Positions 19,643 through 30,666 of a DNA stretch of 64,000 nucleotides are shown piece by piece. Numbering within the stretch: position 1 is the stretch's first letter; each line of letters begins with the position of its first letter. Both the position numbers and the translations under genes were made by a program. The notes below the pieces were generated by a model. It ran no database searches, had not been told where the DNA came from, and saw only the letters and a program-made list of their open reading frames with translations. This stretch comes from Candidatus Thiodiazotropha sp. LNASS1 (GTDB taxonomy: Bacteria > Pseudomonadota > Gammaproteobacteria > Chromatiales > Chromatiaceae): assembly GCF_964212655.1 (NCBI RefSeq), contig NZ_OZ156465.1, positions 3,348,001 through 3,412,000 on the forward strand, written 5' to 3'.

Positions 19643-20499
19643 TCGCCCGCCTCCCCGGTCGGTGCAGTTGACGCCGGTAGCGCTTCGTCCTCCTCTGTTG
19701 GCATGGAATCCGCAACGATGTCGGGATCCAGGGTCCATACCAGTAATACTTCGCGTATGCGATCCAGATGGGCGGTCGTTTGTGCGATAACCGAGGCGAA
19801 GGGTTGTCCAGGCTCGCGCCTCACATCAATCACTTCGGCCACGGGATAGCCGGGCGGAAAGCTGCCCCCCATACCTGAGGTGGTCAGCAGGTCGCCTATC
19901 TTGATATCGGCATTGTTAGGAAGATGGGGCAGTTCGAGACGGTTGATCAAGCCGGTACCCAGGGCGATGGTTCGCAGACCGTTGCGGCTGACCTGAACCG
20001 GGAGGGCATGGGCGGCATCGGTGATCAACAGCACACTGGCGCTGAACGGGTTGATATGGGTTACCTGTCCGACTACGGCATTTGCATCGACCACCGGCTG
20101 GCCTACGAACAACCCTGAGGTTTTCCCTTTGTTTATCAATACTTGTTGCCGGAATGGGTCCTGTTCCACGGCGACCAGCTCTGCGATCAACACCCGGTCT
20201 CCAACCTTGAACGAAGAGTCCAAAAGGCCTCTCAGGCGCATGTTTTCCGCTTCCAGGGCTTCGAATTTCTGCTGTCTCGCACGCAGCAGCAGATTTTCCG
20301 CATGCAGCCTGTCGCGCTCTGCCTCGAGTTCGCTGCGACTATTGATGGCGTCACTGGCGGACTCACTTAAAAGTAGGGGCAACGAGGCGAGATATTGCAC
20401 CGGGAAGAGCAGTACCGAGAGTCCGGAGCGTAGTGACTCCAGATGGTTGTAGCGATGATCCAGGACCATGATTGCGATGGACAGCAGCACGGCAGCCAC
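19639..20499 (-). CDS. mreC: Rod shape-determining protein MreC
   Basis: MreC is a periplasmic scaffold with one N-terminal helix, a coiled coil (about residues 50-95, LEAERDRLHAENLLLRARQ) and two beta domains (LINKGKTSGLFVGQPVV; GDLLTTSGMGGSFPPGYPV). The listed start is the GTG at 20499 (286 residues), but this begins inside the membrane helix. The frame stays open and reads KLIFTQGPSITTRL just upstream, which fits a normal MreC N-terminus. The only plausible codon there is ATT at 20544, preceded by GGAG; that would give 301 residues. Confidence 0.93.
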   Translation of the reverse strand: MAAVLLSIAIMVLDHRYNHLESLRSGLSVLLFPVQYLASLPLLLSESASDAINSRSELEAERDRLHAENLLLRARQQKFEALEAENMRLRGLLDSSFKVGDRVLIAELVAVEQDPFRQQVLINKGKTSGLFVGQPVVDANAVVGQVTHINPFSASVLLITDAAHALPVQVSRNGLRTIALGTGLINRLELPHLPNNADIKIGDLLTTSGMGGSFPPGYPVAEVIDVRREPGQPFASVIAQTTAHLDRIREVLLVWTLDPDIVADSMPTEEDEALPASTAPTGEAGE

Positions 20500-20649
20500 C
20501 AGCCTGGTGGTGATCGAGGGACCCTGTGTAAAAATGAGTTTAATGGCTGAATGACTCCACTTTCAATTCACTGGCTCCCTGCATCGTGCTAATGGTGTCG
20601 TTATGGGATTCGGTCTCCATCCAGTTGCAGGGGGGCAGACGCTAAGGCT

Positions 20650-21804
<1,155 letters not shown>

Positions 21805-21979
21805 TTAATCTATCAATGGTACAGGAGTTGGGCAAGAATGGGGATGGTCAATTGAGCACAATTGGCCAAATAAATGGTGACTGTAAATAAGGTCTCTACC
21901 CCGATCAGGCTCGCGTTCCCTTGCAGGCTGAATCACAGCAGGGGTGAGGCCTGAAGCCTCACCCTGCCACCGGAGCCGG

Positions 21980-23368
21980 TCAATCCTTCTCTTCAATGCT
22001 GGTAGCGATCAGCACACCGTTGTCAAAGTTACCTTTCACCTCAATTTGTTGACTGGTGAAGCTGTTGTCATCCACGCCGGAGATATCAATGATGATACCG
22101 AAGATCTCGATTGTCGATGGACCAGCGGAATTGGGCGCGCCTTTGACCTCTGCGTTGTGGTTGGGGGGCACGTTTTCCAATTCCAGTTTGCTCGCTACAA
22201 GCATACCGTTGTCGATATATACCTTTGCCTCCAGATAGTCGGAGGAGATCAGTTGTTCCAGGGTGAAGGAGGAGCTCTCACCGACGTCGCTCTCCATGAT
22301 GGTGGAGCTATCGACCTTGATAGTCTGGCCCAGCAGGGTCACTGTGCCGGCGGCGGTATCGACGTTGCCGATCCCGAGGAGACCACTGATTTCTCCACGC
22401 TCTGATGATGTGGCCTTCAGCTCAATCTCTTCGGCGAGCAGAATATCGCCGTTCATAACGCCTTCAACCTCTGCGATGCGCCCTAGCGCAAGTTGGCTGG
22501 CGGCCCCACTCAGAGAGGTGGCGGATGCGTCCACGACCTGTCCGTTAAGGGAGAAGAGATTATTAGCATCGAGCGCCTGTGTGATCTGGCCTTCAATCTC
22601 AACCTCTTCACCGTCTTCCGCCACCACACGACTGCCGTCACCTTCGATTTCGATGGAATCGGCAACGAACAGGCCACCGCTAAAGCTGTTACCTTCAACC
22701 TCGACAAATGTGCCTGCGGGCGGAATCGACGGGATGCTCGAGGCATCGATGACCAGACTGCCGATCTGGAATTGACTCCCGGAAACCGCACTGATTACTC
22801 CCGAGACCTCCAGTTCGCCACCTGCCCAGGCAAGCGACTTGACCTCTATACGGGTCGCCAACACGGTACCGGTACCATCGGTGAAACCGCTAACCTCCAC
22901 TTCGCTATTGACCGGCAGGTTCTCCAGCGTTGTGGCATCGATCTGATTTTCATAAACCGTATCCCCGTCCACGGTAATGATTTGATCCATGACCTCGAGG
23001 GTGTTGTTATTGGTGATATCGTTGCTGCTGACTACACCCTCTATCAGGCTGTCGTAAGATACCGAGTCCGCAATACCGGATGCATTTGAAGCATCACTGC
23101 TGCCGCTGATGCTGACCACCATGCCGATCGCCAGGTCGTCCTGGGTCGCAGCCATATTGTTGACGGTAAAGCTGGCGTCGTCGGTATTGAATTCGATACC
23201 GTTGACAAAAATGGAACCGAAACTGGTTACTCTGCCCTGGGTGATACCGGTGCCGCCGATGCCGCCATCGGCGACTTGTGGACCACCGCCGCCACCGCAA
23301 CTGGTGAGTCCTGCTACCGCAGCACCCATTGCCACCGAAATCAGGATCTTACGAATAAGACTATTCAT
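21980..23368 (-). CDS. DUF5666-repeat lipoprotein
   Basis: A 462-residue secreted protein. The signal peptide has a lipobox (GLTSCGGGGG), so it is a lipoprotein. The body is a run of DUF5666 repeats: GRVTSFGSIFVNGIEFNTDD, VEVSGFTDGTGTVLATRIEVKS, VEVEGNSFSGGLFVADSIEIEG and VEGVMNGDILLAEEIELK follow the same beta-strand plan. Such OB-like repeats are common in environmental proteobacteria; their function is unknown. It overlaps the preceding DUF6502 gene by eight bases, so the two are coupled. Confidence 0.85.
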   Translation of the reverse strand: MNSLIRKILISVAMGAAVAGLTSCGGGGGPQVADGGIGGTGITQGRVTSFGSIFVNGIEFNTDDASFTVNNMAATQDDLAIGMVVSISGSSDASNASGIADSVSYDSLIEGVVSSNDITNNNTLEVMDQIITVDGDTVYENQIDATTLENLPVNSEVEVSGFTDGTGTVLATRIEVKSLAWAGGELEVSGVISAVSGSQFQIGSLVIDASSIPSIPPAGTFVEVEGNSFSGGLFVADSIEIEGDGSRVVAEDGEEVEIEGQITQALDANNLFSLNGQVVDASATSLSGAASQLALGRIAEVEGVMNGDILLAEEIELKATSSERGEISGLLGIGNVDTAAGTVTLLGQTIKVDSSTIMESDVGESSSFTLEQLISSDYLEAKVYIDNGMLVASKLELENVPPNHNAEVKGAPNSAGPSTIEIFGIIIDISGVDDNSFTSQQIEVKGNFDNGVLIATSIEEKD

Positions 23369-24182
23369 CCTTTATTACATCCTGTTCGAAATAGTAGATG
23401 CCGATTCCGGCCTGTTTACGGCCGGTGCCATCGACATCAGGGTTGAGATCTCGATCGTGTTGAGACAGATACTTGTCGCACTCCACCAACAGGGACTGCG
23501 ACATTTCAGCACTCATATTGCGAAATTCGATAAGCGCCTCTATGGGGAGGTTATCGTAAGCGACCTTGCGCTGAAAATAGGGAGTTCGCGAGCCTTGCTG
23601 TAAATTATGATCGATGGTGTCAATCAATAGTTGCACGTCCGTTCCCAGAATATGCAGTTTTCCTGTCTCACCGGTACGCGGAACATAGCCATCGCTGAGG
23701 AGCGTGATTTTACCGCTCTCATCCTTGGCGATGGTGCCCACCCTGATCAGTTCGTCGTAGATCGCACGGGGCGGTACATCACCGCTGTGTTCCTTGACCA
23801 GTTTACTGAAGCTCGCCTTCCCTTTGTCGAAGTAGAGCGGTGCCGGGGTGCCTTTCTTGGTTTGAAAGCGGGGATCACGCAGCCAACCTGAAATGACCCT
23901 GGCGGCGCGGTTATATTGATGCGCAATGGCGCTATCGTCGGGGGTGTCGATTTTTTGTAATCGGCTTACCTCTTTACGGGTTAGCCCTGTAATGACAGAT
24001 ACTCTGGAAACCGTCTGTTTTCGGCCGGGGATACCAAACTCCTTGGATGCCACGTCCATAAAGGTCCATTTGCTCAGATCGGCAAAATCTCCATAAGTAA
24101 AGCCGTTTCGCAGCATCAGCCTGACCAGCGGTCTGAGCAGCTTGAGAATGGATGCAGTAAGTGTTTTGCGAATCTCGTCCAT
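23361..24182 (-). CDS. DUF6502 family protein
   Basis: A 273-residue cytoplasmic protein with an N-terminal helical region (LLRPLVRLMLRNGFTYGDFADLSK) followed by a winged-helix-like part (VSVITGLTRKEVSRLQ). It matches the DUF6502 family as I recall it. The HTH character suggests DNA binding, but no function is established. Its gene overlaps a DUF5666 lipoprotein gene, a pairing that suggests shared control. Confidence 0.78.
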   Translation of the reverse strand: MDEIRKTLTASILKLLRPLVRLMLRNGFTYGDFADLSKWTFMDVASKEFGIPGRKQTVSRVSVITGLTRKEVSRLQKIDTPDDSAIAHQYNRAARVISGWLRDPRFQTKKGTPAPLYFDKGKASFSKLVKEHSGDVPPRAIYDELIRVGTIAKDESGKITLLSDGYVPRTGETGKLHILGTDVQLLIDTIDHNLQQGSRTPYFQRKVAYDNLPIEALIEFRNMSAEMSQSLLVECDKYLSQHDRDLNPDVDGTGRKQAGIGIYYFEQDVIKDE

Positions 24183-24694
24183 GGGCGTTAATTACCGGGT
24201 GATTCTGTTTATCAATTTATCTGACTACTCTATATCCCAGCTATGTCTGGATGTCGTTGATATTTATCGCCTGTCAGGCTTGTTTTTTTTGTTACTGCAG
24301 TTTCCATCCGAACCGTTCAGCTGAACGCCATGCTGCATTATCGCCAGCAGGGCAGTCAGTGTCTGGTGTTGGGAATTATATCCCAATGCTTTCCTGAATT
24401 GAATTGTAGACCTAGTTGTCACTTTTCAGAAGTTGAATTTGGATCACACTTTAATGTGAGGCATTAACTTCCTGTTTTTTTAACATTTATAAGAATTCCA
24501 CCTAAATTAATGTCCTGCTTGGCCCTGTGGATCTCAGGTATCCGCCAGGGAACGATGATCTGATTCTCAACGGGTATATGCTCGATCCGAAGACCCAACT
24601 ACATCCTTTATTGGGCTATTTCCAGTTCAATCATCATGTATCGGCGCGGAGAATATGGTAGATTTGCCCATTTTTCAGAGCAGGTAGCAGGCGG
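24183..24694. other. Intergenic region between the DUF6502 gene and gatC
   Basis: This 512-bp stretch lies between divergent transcription units and must hold promoters for both. It is AT-rich around 24410-24510. I see a loose inverted repeat near 24445-24460 (CACACTTTAATGTG) but no gene, RNA gene or convincing terminator. Confidence 0.4.
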
Positions 24695-24982
24695 ATGTCT
24701 CTAGATAAGTCCGATGTCGAAAAAATTGCCCATCTGGCACGGATGGCCCTCGATGAGTCGCAGATCGATGCCTATGTCGAGGATCTCAGCAATATCCTCG
24801 ATCTGGTGGAGCAGTTGGAAGCGGCGAATACCGATGCCATCGAGCCGATGTCCCATCCGCTCCACATGGCCCAACGCATGCGGTCGGATGAGGTGACCGA
24901 AGGCGATTGCCGTGAGGCCAACCAGGCTGTAGCGCCCAAGACTGAAAACGGCCTCTATCTGGTACCAAAGGTCATCGAATAA
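24695..24982 (+). CDS. gatC: Aspartyl/glutamyl-tRNA amidotransferase subunit C
   Basis: A 95-residue GatC, the small helical subunit that wraps GatA and GatB in the complex converting Glu-tRNA(Gln) or Asp-tRNA(Asn) to the amide form. Signature: VEKIAHLARMALDE near the N-terminus and VMAPKTENG-like VAPKTENGLYLVPKVIE at the end. It is the first gene of a gatCAB operon, with gatA 66 bp downstream. Confidence 0.95.
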   Translation: MSLDKSDVEKIAHLARMALDESQIDAYVEDLSNILDLVEQLEAANTDAIEPMSHPLHMAQRMRSDEVTEGDCREANQAVAPKTENGLYLVPKVIE

Positions 24983-25048
24983 CGGGCCCCGAGAATATGA
25001 CCGGTCTGACCGTAATCTCTCAGATATTGATTGGACACAAATCATACT

Positions 25049-26503
25049 ATGCATAGTAAAACCATTGCTGAACTGGGCGCCGCAATGCAAGCCGGAGAGT
25101 TCTCCAGCGTTGAACTGACACGCCATTTTATCGAGCGCATCGAGCGGTTGAACGGAGATCTCAATGCCCTGATCACCCCTACCCCGGATCAGGCGCTGGC
25201 GGAGGCCGAAGCCGCTGACAGGGTTATCAGGTCCGGGCAGGCCGGTCCCCTGACCGGGATTCCCCTGGTGCAGAAGGACATCTTCTGTACCAAAGGTGTG
25301 AAGACCAGCTGTGGTTCCAGGATGCTGGATAGTTTCGTCTCACCCTATGATGCGACGGTAGTGGAGAGGCTGAAACAGGCCGGCACGGTCACCCTGGGCA
25401 AGGCCAACATGGATGAGTTCGCCATGGGGTCTTCCAATGAAACCAGTTACTATGGGCCAGTACGCAATCCATGGGACCGGGATAGGGTGCCGGGAGGCTC
25501 GTCAGGGGGATCTGCTGCGGCAGTAGCCGCGAGGCTTGCAGTTGCCGGTACCGGTACCGATACCGGTGGTTCCATTCGCCAGCCGGCGGCACTGTGCGGT
25601 ATTACGGGTCTCAAACCGACCTATGGACGGGTTTCCCGCTTTGGCATGATCGCCTTTGCCTCAAGTCTCGATCAGGCGGGCCCGATGACCCGTAGCGCCG
25701 AGGATGCCGCTATGCTGCTGCAGGCGATGGCGGGATTCGATTCCAGGGATTCAACCTGTGCCGATCAACCCGTGTCTGACTATTCGGCTACGCTGAACGA
25801 CTCTTTGCGGGGACTGAAAATCGGTCTCCCCCGAGAGTATTTCGACGCGGGACTGGACAGCGCCGTTGCGGCATCCATCGATGGTGCGATCGATCTTTAC
25901 AAACAGCTGGGCGCCGAAGTGGTCGACATCAGCCTGCCAAATACGGCCTTGGCGGTGCCGACCTACTACGTGGTTGCGCCGGCGGAGTGCTCATCCAATC
26001 TATCCCGTTTCGACGGCGTACGTTTCGGTTATCGCTGTGAAGACCCAAAGGATCTGGAAGATCTCTATAAGCGTTCCCGGGGAGAGGGCTTCGGCGCAGA
26101 GGTCAAGCGCCGTATCCTGATCGGCACCTACGCCCTTTCCGCCGGTTACTACGATGCCTACTATCTGAAAGCGCAGAAAACCAGACATCTCATATCCGAC
26201 GATTTCAAGCGGGCCTTTGAAACGGTCGACGTAATCATGGGTCCGACCACGCCGACGACCGCCTTTGCCCTGGGCGAAAAGACCGATGACCCGGTGACCA
26301 TGTACCTGAACGATATCTACACCATCGCCACCAATCTGGCCGGGCTGCCGGGGATATCCATTCCGGTGCAGCCGGTCGGCGGATTGCCTGTCGGGTTGCA
26401 GATTATCGGCAACTATTTCACCGAAGGAAAACTACTGAATGTGGCTCACCGGCTTCAGGCGGAGACGAATTGGCACCTTCAGACGGCTGAAGGTTTTGCA
26501 TGA
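25049..26503 (+). CDS. gatA: Aspartyl/glutamyl-tRNA amidotransferase subunit A
   Basis: A 484-residue amidase-signature enzyme that frees ammonia from glutamine for tRNA amidation. The catalytic Ser-cisSer-Lys triad is in [12 protein letters not shown] (Lys), [13 protein letters not shown] (cis-Ser) and [12 protein letters not shown] (nucleophile Ser). The ATG at 25049 (MHSKTIAEL) fits the family better than the TTG at 25031. It is followed by gatB. Confidence 0.96.
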   Translation: MHSKTIAELGAAMQAGEFSSVELTRHFIERIERLNGDLNALITPTPDQALAEAEAADRVIRSGQAGPLTGIPLVQKDIFCTKGVKTSCGSRMLDSFVSPYDATVVERLKQAGTVTLGKANMDEFAMGSSNETSYYGPVRNPWDRDRVPGGSSGGSAAAVAARLAVAGTGTDTGGSIRQPAALCGITGLKPTYGRVSRFGMIAFASSLDQAGPMTRSAEDAAMLLQAMAGFDSRDSTCADQPVSDYSATLNDSLRGLKIGLPREYFDAGLDSAVAASIDGAIDLYKQLGAEVVDISLPNTALAVPTYYVVAPAECSSNLSRFDGVRFGYRCEDPKDLEDLYKRSRGEGFGAEVKRRILIGTYALSAGYYDAYYLKAQKTRHLISDDFKRAFETVDVIMGPTTPTTAFALGEKTDDPVTMYLNDIYTIATNLAGLPGISIPVQPVGGLPVGLQIIGNYFTEGKLLNVAHRLQAETNWHLQTAEGFA

Positions 26504-26580
26504 GTTTGGGCCGATCGGATGAGTGCTATCGGTCCCTGACTGGTCAAAGGCATCAAATCAAACAGTTTTAGAGAAAAGAT

Positions 26581-28014
26581 ATGCAGTGGGAAACCGTTAT
26601 CGGGCTTGAGATTCATACTCAACTGGCGACCAGGTCAAAGATCTTCTCCGGCGCCTCGACCGCCTATGGTGCGGATCCAAACACCCAGGCCTGTATCATC
26701 GATCTGGGTTTTCCCGGTGTACTGCCGGTGCTGAATGAGTCGGCGGTGGATATGGCGCTCAAGTTCGGTATTGCGGTGAATGCCGAGATTGCGCCTCGAT
26801 CCATATTCGCGCGCAAGAATTACTTCTATCCCGATCTTCCTAAGGGTTACCAGATCAGCCAGTTTGAGCTGCCGATTGTCGGCAAGGGCTCCATCGGCAT
26901 AGATCTGGAGGATGGCACGCATAAAGTGATCGGGATAACCCGTGCACACCTTGAAGAGGATGCGGGAAAGTCATTGCACGAGGATTTCCATGGTATGAGC
27001 GGGATCGATCTCAACCGCACCGGTACTCCGCTGCTGGAGATCGTATCAGAGCCTGACATGCGCTCCATCAGGGAGGCGGTGGCCTACGCCCGCAGGATCC
27101 ATCAACTGGTGGTCTATCTCGGGATCTGTGACGGCAACATGCAGGAGGGCTCATTCAGGGTCGATGCCAATATCTCTATTCGGCCCTACGGCCAGGAGGT
27201 CTTCGGCACGCGTACCGAGCTTAAGAACATCAACTCGTTTCGCTTCATGGAACGTGCCTTGAATTACGAACTGGAGCGCCAGATCGATCTGATCGAGGGT
27301 GGTGGCGAGGTTGTCCAGGAGACCCGGCTCTACGATGCCGATCGGGACGAAACCCGCTCCATGCGCAGCAAGGAGGAGGCCAACGACTACCGTTATTTCC
27401 CCGATCCCGATCTGCTGCCGGTCGAGATCGGCGAGGAGCGACTGCAACGGGCCAGGCAGGGTATGCCTGAATTGCCGGATCAGAAGCGGCAGCGCTTTGA
27501 ATCAGAATACAAGCTGAGTGCAACGGATGCACTGACGCTGACCCTGAGTCGGGCAATGGCCGATTACTATGAAGAGGTGGTTGCAAGCGGTGGAGATGCC
27601 AAGACAGCAGCCAATTGGGTTAACGTTGAACTGGCGGGGGCATTGAACAAGACCGGACTTGATCTGGCGCAATCGCCGGTCAGCCCAAAACAGCTGGGTG
27701 GCTTGCTGCAGCGTATTGCGGATAACACTATTTCGGGGAAGATCGCGAAACAGGTGTTCGAGGCCATCTGGAACGGTGAAGGGGATGCAGATACCGTGAT
27801 CGAGGCAAAGGGTCTTAAGCAGATTACGGATAGTGGTCAGATTGAGAGGATCATCGATGAGGTGATCGCCGCCAATCCCAAGCAGGTGGAACAGTTCAGG
27901 GCGGGTAAGGAGAAACTGCTCGGATTCTTCGTCGGGCAGGTGATGAAGCAGACCCAGGGCAAGGCCAATCCGGGGCAGGTCAACAAGATCTTGATGGCTA
28001 AGTTAAAAGACTGA
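26581..28014 (+). CDS. gatB: Aspartyl/glutamyl-tRNA amidotransferase subunit B
   Basis: A 477-residue kinase-like subunit that phosphorylates the misacylated tRNA and completes amidation. Motifs: [32 protein letters not shown] (partly shown), [25 protein letters not shown] and the C-terminal YqeY-like domain ending in [16 protein letters not shown]. Length and order in gatCAB are normal. Confidence 0.97.
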   Translation: MQWETVIGLEIHTQLATRSKIFSGASTAYGADPNTQACIIDLGFPGVLPVLNESAVDMALKFGIAVNAEIAPRSIFARKNYFYPDLPKGYQISQFELPIVGKGSIGIDLEDGTHKVIGITRAHLEEDAGKSLHEDFHGMSGIDLNRTGTPLLEIVSEPDMRSIREAVAYARRIHQLVVYLGICDGNMQEGSFRVDANISIRPYGQEVFGTRTELKNINSFRFMERALNYELERQIDLIEGGGEVVQETRLYDADRDETRSMRSKEEANDYRYFPDPDLLPVEIGEERLQRARQGMPELPDQKRQRFESEYKLSATDALTLTLSRAMADYYEEVVASGGDAKTAANWVNVELAGALNKTGLDLAQSPVSPKQLGGLLQRIADNTISGKIAKQVFEAIWNGEGDADTVIEAKGLKQITDSGQIERIIDEVIAANPKQVEQFRAGKEKLLGFFVGQVMKQTQGKANPGQVNKILMAKLKD

Positions 28015-28079
28015 TCGGCGATGGGGCTGCCTGTCATCGATGAAACACTGTGATGATTTAAGGTGAAAAGGTATCCGTG

Positions 28080-30305
28080 ATGCAGGAATCTGTGGCAAGA
28101 CGTATGAGATGGATTCTGGCAACGCTTATTTTACTTTCTCCCGTAATCACAACCGCTGCAATCTGGCAGGACATGGATACATCTGAACTGGCGGCAAAAG
28201 GTCTCGACCTGTCATCCGTTTACTATCGCCGACTGGGGGCGGACAGCTCCGCGTTGAGGCAACGGCTGCTGCAGGCGCCGTTGCAGGATACAAGTTCTTC
28301 CGGCATTGAACTTGAGCTGCCGCTGCCCTATGGATCGATGCAGCGCTACGCCGTTGAGGAGTCACCGGTGATGGCTGAATCGCTGGCTCACCGCTATCCG
28401 GAAATACGCACTTACAGGGTGAGGGGAGTGGACGATGCCGCCAGTAGCGGGCGCCTGGATCTGACACCGCATGGCTTTCATGCCATGCTTACAACGCCGG
28501 CAGGGACTGTGTATATCGATCCGGACGGGGAAGGTGGCTATCGGAGTTATTACAAGCGTGATTATGCGGCTGTACAAGGTGATCGATTATCTCCCTTGGT
28601 CTGTATGCATCGCGATGGTCAACCGGAGAGTGATCATTTGGCCACAGCGTTTTCGCAAACCCTGGCAAGCAGAACTGTCAGTGGCGCACATCGCCGGGTC
28701 TATCGCCTCGCCGTGGCGGCAACAGGTGAATACAGCGCTTTTTTTGGCGGCACTGTCAGTGCCGCCCTGGCGCAAATCGTCACCACGATCAATCGGGTGA
28801 ACCAGATCTATGGCCGTGACCTGGCCGTGCAGTTTCAACTGGTGGGGAATAACGACCGCATAATCTTTACCGATCCAGACTCGGATCCCTATACCCAGAC
28901 CGCTGCCGGTATCGGTTTGATGCTGATCGAGAATCAGCAGCAACTCGATTTCATGCTTGGCGCGGACAGCTATGACATCGGCATTCTGTTCGGCACGGTC
29001 GGTGGCGGATTGGCCAGCGTGGGTTCCCTATGCACAATCTACAAAGCTCAGGCATATACCGGTACGCCTATGCCGGATAGCGACGGCTTCTATATCGACT
29101 TTGTCGCTCATGAACTGGGCCATCAATTGAATGCAACGCACTCATTCAATGGCACTACGGCGAGTTGCGGTGGTGTCAACAGAGTGGCAAGTGCCGCCGT
29201 GGAACCGGGTAGTGGTTCAACCATCATGAGTTATGCCGGCATTTGTGCCGAGGAGAACCTGCAGGCCAATTCTGACGCCACCTTTCATGCCGTCAGCATT
29301 CAGCAGATGAACGAGTTTATCACCCATGGCGAAGGCAATCAGTGCGGTCAGTTGACAGTCACGGGAAACAGCGCCCCGAGTGTCGATGCAGGCCAGGAAG
29401 GCGATGACGGCAGTCTCAGCATACCTGCCGCAACACCTTTCATGCTGAATGGCATGGCAAGTGACGTGGACGGGGACAACCTCTCCTATCAATGGGACGG
29501 GATGGATGCGGGGGGTGTTGCCGGTGCAACGGATGCATCAACCATTGGTACCGATCTGCCCGACGGCAGCAATCCGTTGTTCAGATCATTTCTGCCTAAA
29601 CAAACTGCGGTGCGCTATTTCCCACGATTGAGTCAATTACTGACACGACAGGAGGATATTGGCGAGACCCTGCCTCAATCCGCTCGAACACTCAATTTCA
29701 GACTGACTGTGAGGGATGGTGAAAGTGGTGTCGCCAACGATGATATCACTATTCAGGTGGATGGCGATCAAGGACCCTTCAGGATAACCGGTGGGGATTT
29801 GAACCGTTCGTCTACCTATATGGGTGGTGGCTCGCATACCCTTGAATGGTCAACCGCGGGCACCGAGGCAAGCTGCCCAACCGTACATGTTTCACTCCTT
29901 AGTCTGAGTTCAGGCAATCCACCTGCAACATTCTGCAATATGCACGACAGCGGATTCGACCAGTTGTACCTGGGCGAGTTTTCCAATAGCGGTTCCGCCA
30001 ACATCGTACTGCCGAATGTCTCTGTTGAGTATGCCCGTGTCATGCTCAGTTGCTCGGATAATATATTCTTCGCACTCTCCGATGCCACGCTAAGCATTGC
30101 AAGTGCAGAGGCGGCCCTTGGTAATGACTGTCAGCCGTTGGACGGAGAAGATCTGGAACATGGTGTGATCTTCAACGATGCTGACGGAGCGGAAAAGTTT
30201 GATAGCCCTGGTGGGGGCGGCCAACTGTTCTGGATACTTTTTGTTCTGACCTTTGGCGCTGTCTATCATTCGGCTCACTCAACGAGCAAGCCAGGCCGGA
30301 CTTAG
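28080..30305 (+). CDS. Secreted zinc metalloprotease (reprolysin-like) with C-terminal membrane sorting tail
   Basis: A 741-residue exported protein (signal peptide ending near TTAA). After a propeptide-like region, the metzincin zinc site HELGHQLNATH (HExxHxxxxxH) lies near residue 343, with a Met-turn STIMSYAG further on, so a metzincin peptidase is clear. A PKD/cadherin-like segment (NSAPSVDAGQEG, ASDVDGDNLSYQWDG) follows. The C-terminus is GGGGQLFWILFVLTFGAVY plus a short polar tail, resembling a GlyGly-CTERM rhombosortase signal, although the closing basic cluster is weak. A GTG at 28077 is an alternative start. Substrate is unknown. Confidence 0.82.
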   Translation: MQESVARRMRWILATLILLSPVITTAAIWQDMDTSELAAKGLDLSSVYYRRLGADSSALRQRLLQAPLQDTSSSGIELELPLPYGSMQRYAVEESPVMAESLAHRYPEIRTYRVRGVDDAASSGRLDLTPHGFHAMLTTPAGTVYIDPDGEGGYRSYYKRDYAAVQGDRLSPLVCMHRDGQPESDHLATAFSQTLASRTVSGAHRRVYRLAVAATGEYSAFFGGTVSAALAQIVTTINRVNQIYGRDLAVQFQLVGNNDRIIFTDPDSDPYTQTAAGIGLMLIENQQQLDFMLGADSYDIGILFGTVGGGLASVGSLCTIYKAQAYTGTPMPDSDGFYIDFVAHELGHQLNATHSFNGTTASCGGVNRVASAAVEPGSGSTIMSYAGICAEENLQANSDATFHAVSIQQMNEFITHGEGNQCGQLTVTGNSAPSVDAGQEGDDGSLSIPAATPFMLNGMASDVDGDNLSYQWDGMDAGGVAGATDASTIGTDLPDGSNPLFRSFLPKQTAVRYFPRLSQLLTRQEDIGETLPQSARTLNFRLTVRDGESGVANDDITIQVDGDQGPFRITGGDLNRSSTYMGGGSHTLEWSTAGTEASCPTVHVSLLSLSSGNPPATFCNMHDSGFDQLYLGEFSNSGSANIVLPNVSVEYARVMLSCSDNIFFALSDATLSIASAEAALGNDCQPLDGEDLEHGVIFNDADGAEKFDSPGGGGQLFWILFVLTFGAVYHSAHSTSKPGRT

Positions 30306-30430
30306 TGGAATCCATTGAAGATTGCGGCTGTTTCCATCTTCCCCATAAGCATTGACTATAGATTCAGTTAAGTCTTGCCTGTTTTGTCAGATCGACTGTC
30401 GAGCACTCCTCATTTCAACCCTGCACTTTG

Positions 30431-30495
30431 TATAGTTGTCGCCTATGGTTTCGATCAGAATTTGGTCTTGGACAAGATAGATTGCTTGGTGAATA
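30431..30495 (+). promoter_or_regulatory. Thiocyanate-regulon promoter, copy A (porin)
   Basis: The LysR-type box is at 30431-30448 (ATAG-N7-CTAT core). After 19 nt comes TTGGAC at 30468-30473, then 16 nt and TGAATA at 30490-30495. The box centre lies about 62 bp before the expected start site, the normal place for a LysR recognition site. Flanking bases ATCAGAAT and GGTCTTGGACAA are shared with the other copies. The porin start is about 170 bp downstream. Confidence 0.75.
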
Positions 30496-30666
30496 GTTAA
30501 GCGCATGCGATGTCTGGGGTTGCCGGCGGAAAGTCAAAAGGAAATGTGTTTTCTCTTCCGATGCTCCATGGGAGCCTGCAAGTAGCTCCCTCCTTAACGG
30601 TGGCACACAGGTCGATGTTGCTTGTGGTTGCCAGCCACATCCAATCATAGTCAGAGGAGGAATTGC

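Noticed and set aside
30622-30666. Earlier start for the regulon porin at TTG 30622
   Set aside because: The ATG at 30667 has AGAGGAGG directly upstream and begins a proper signal peptide.
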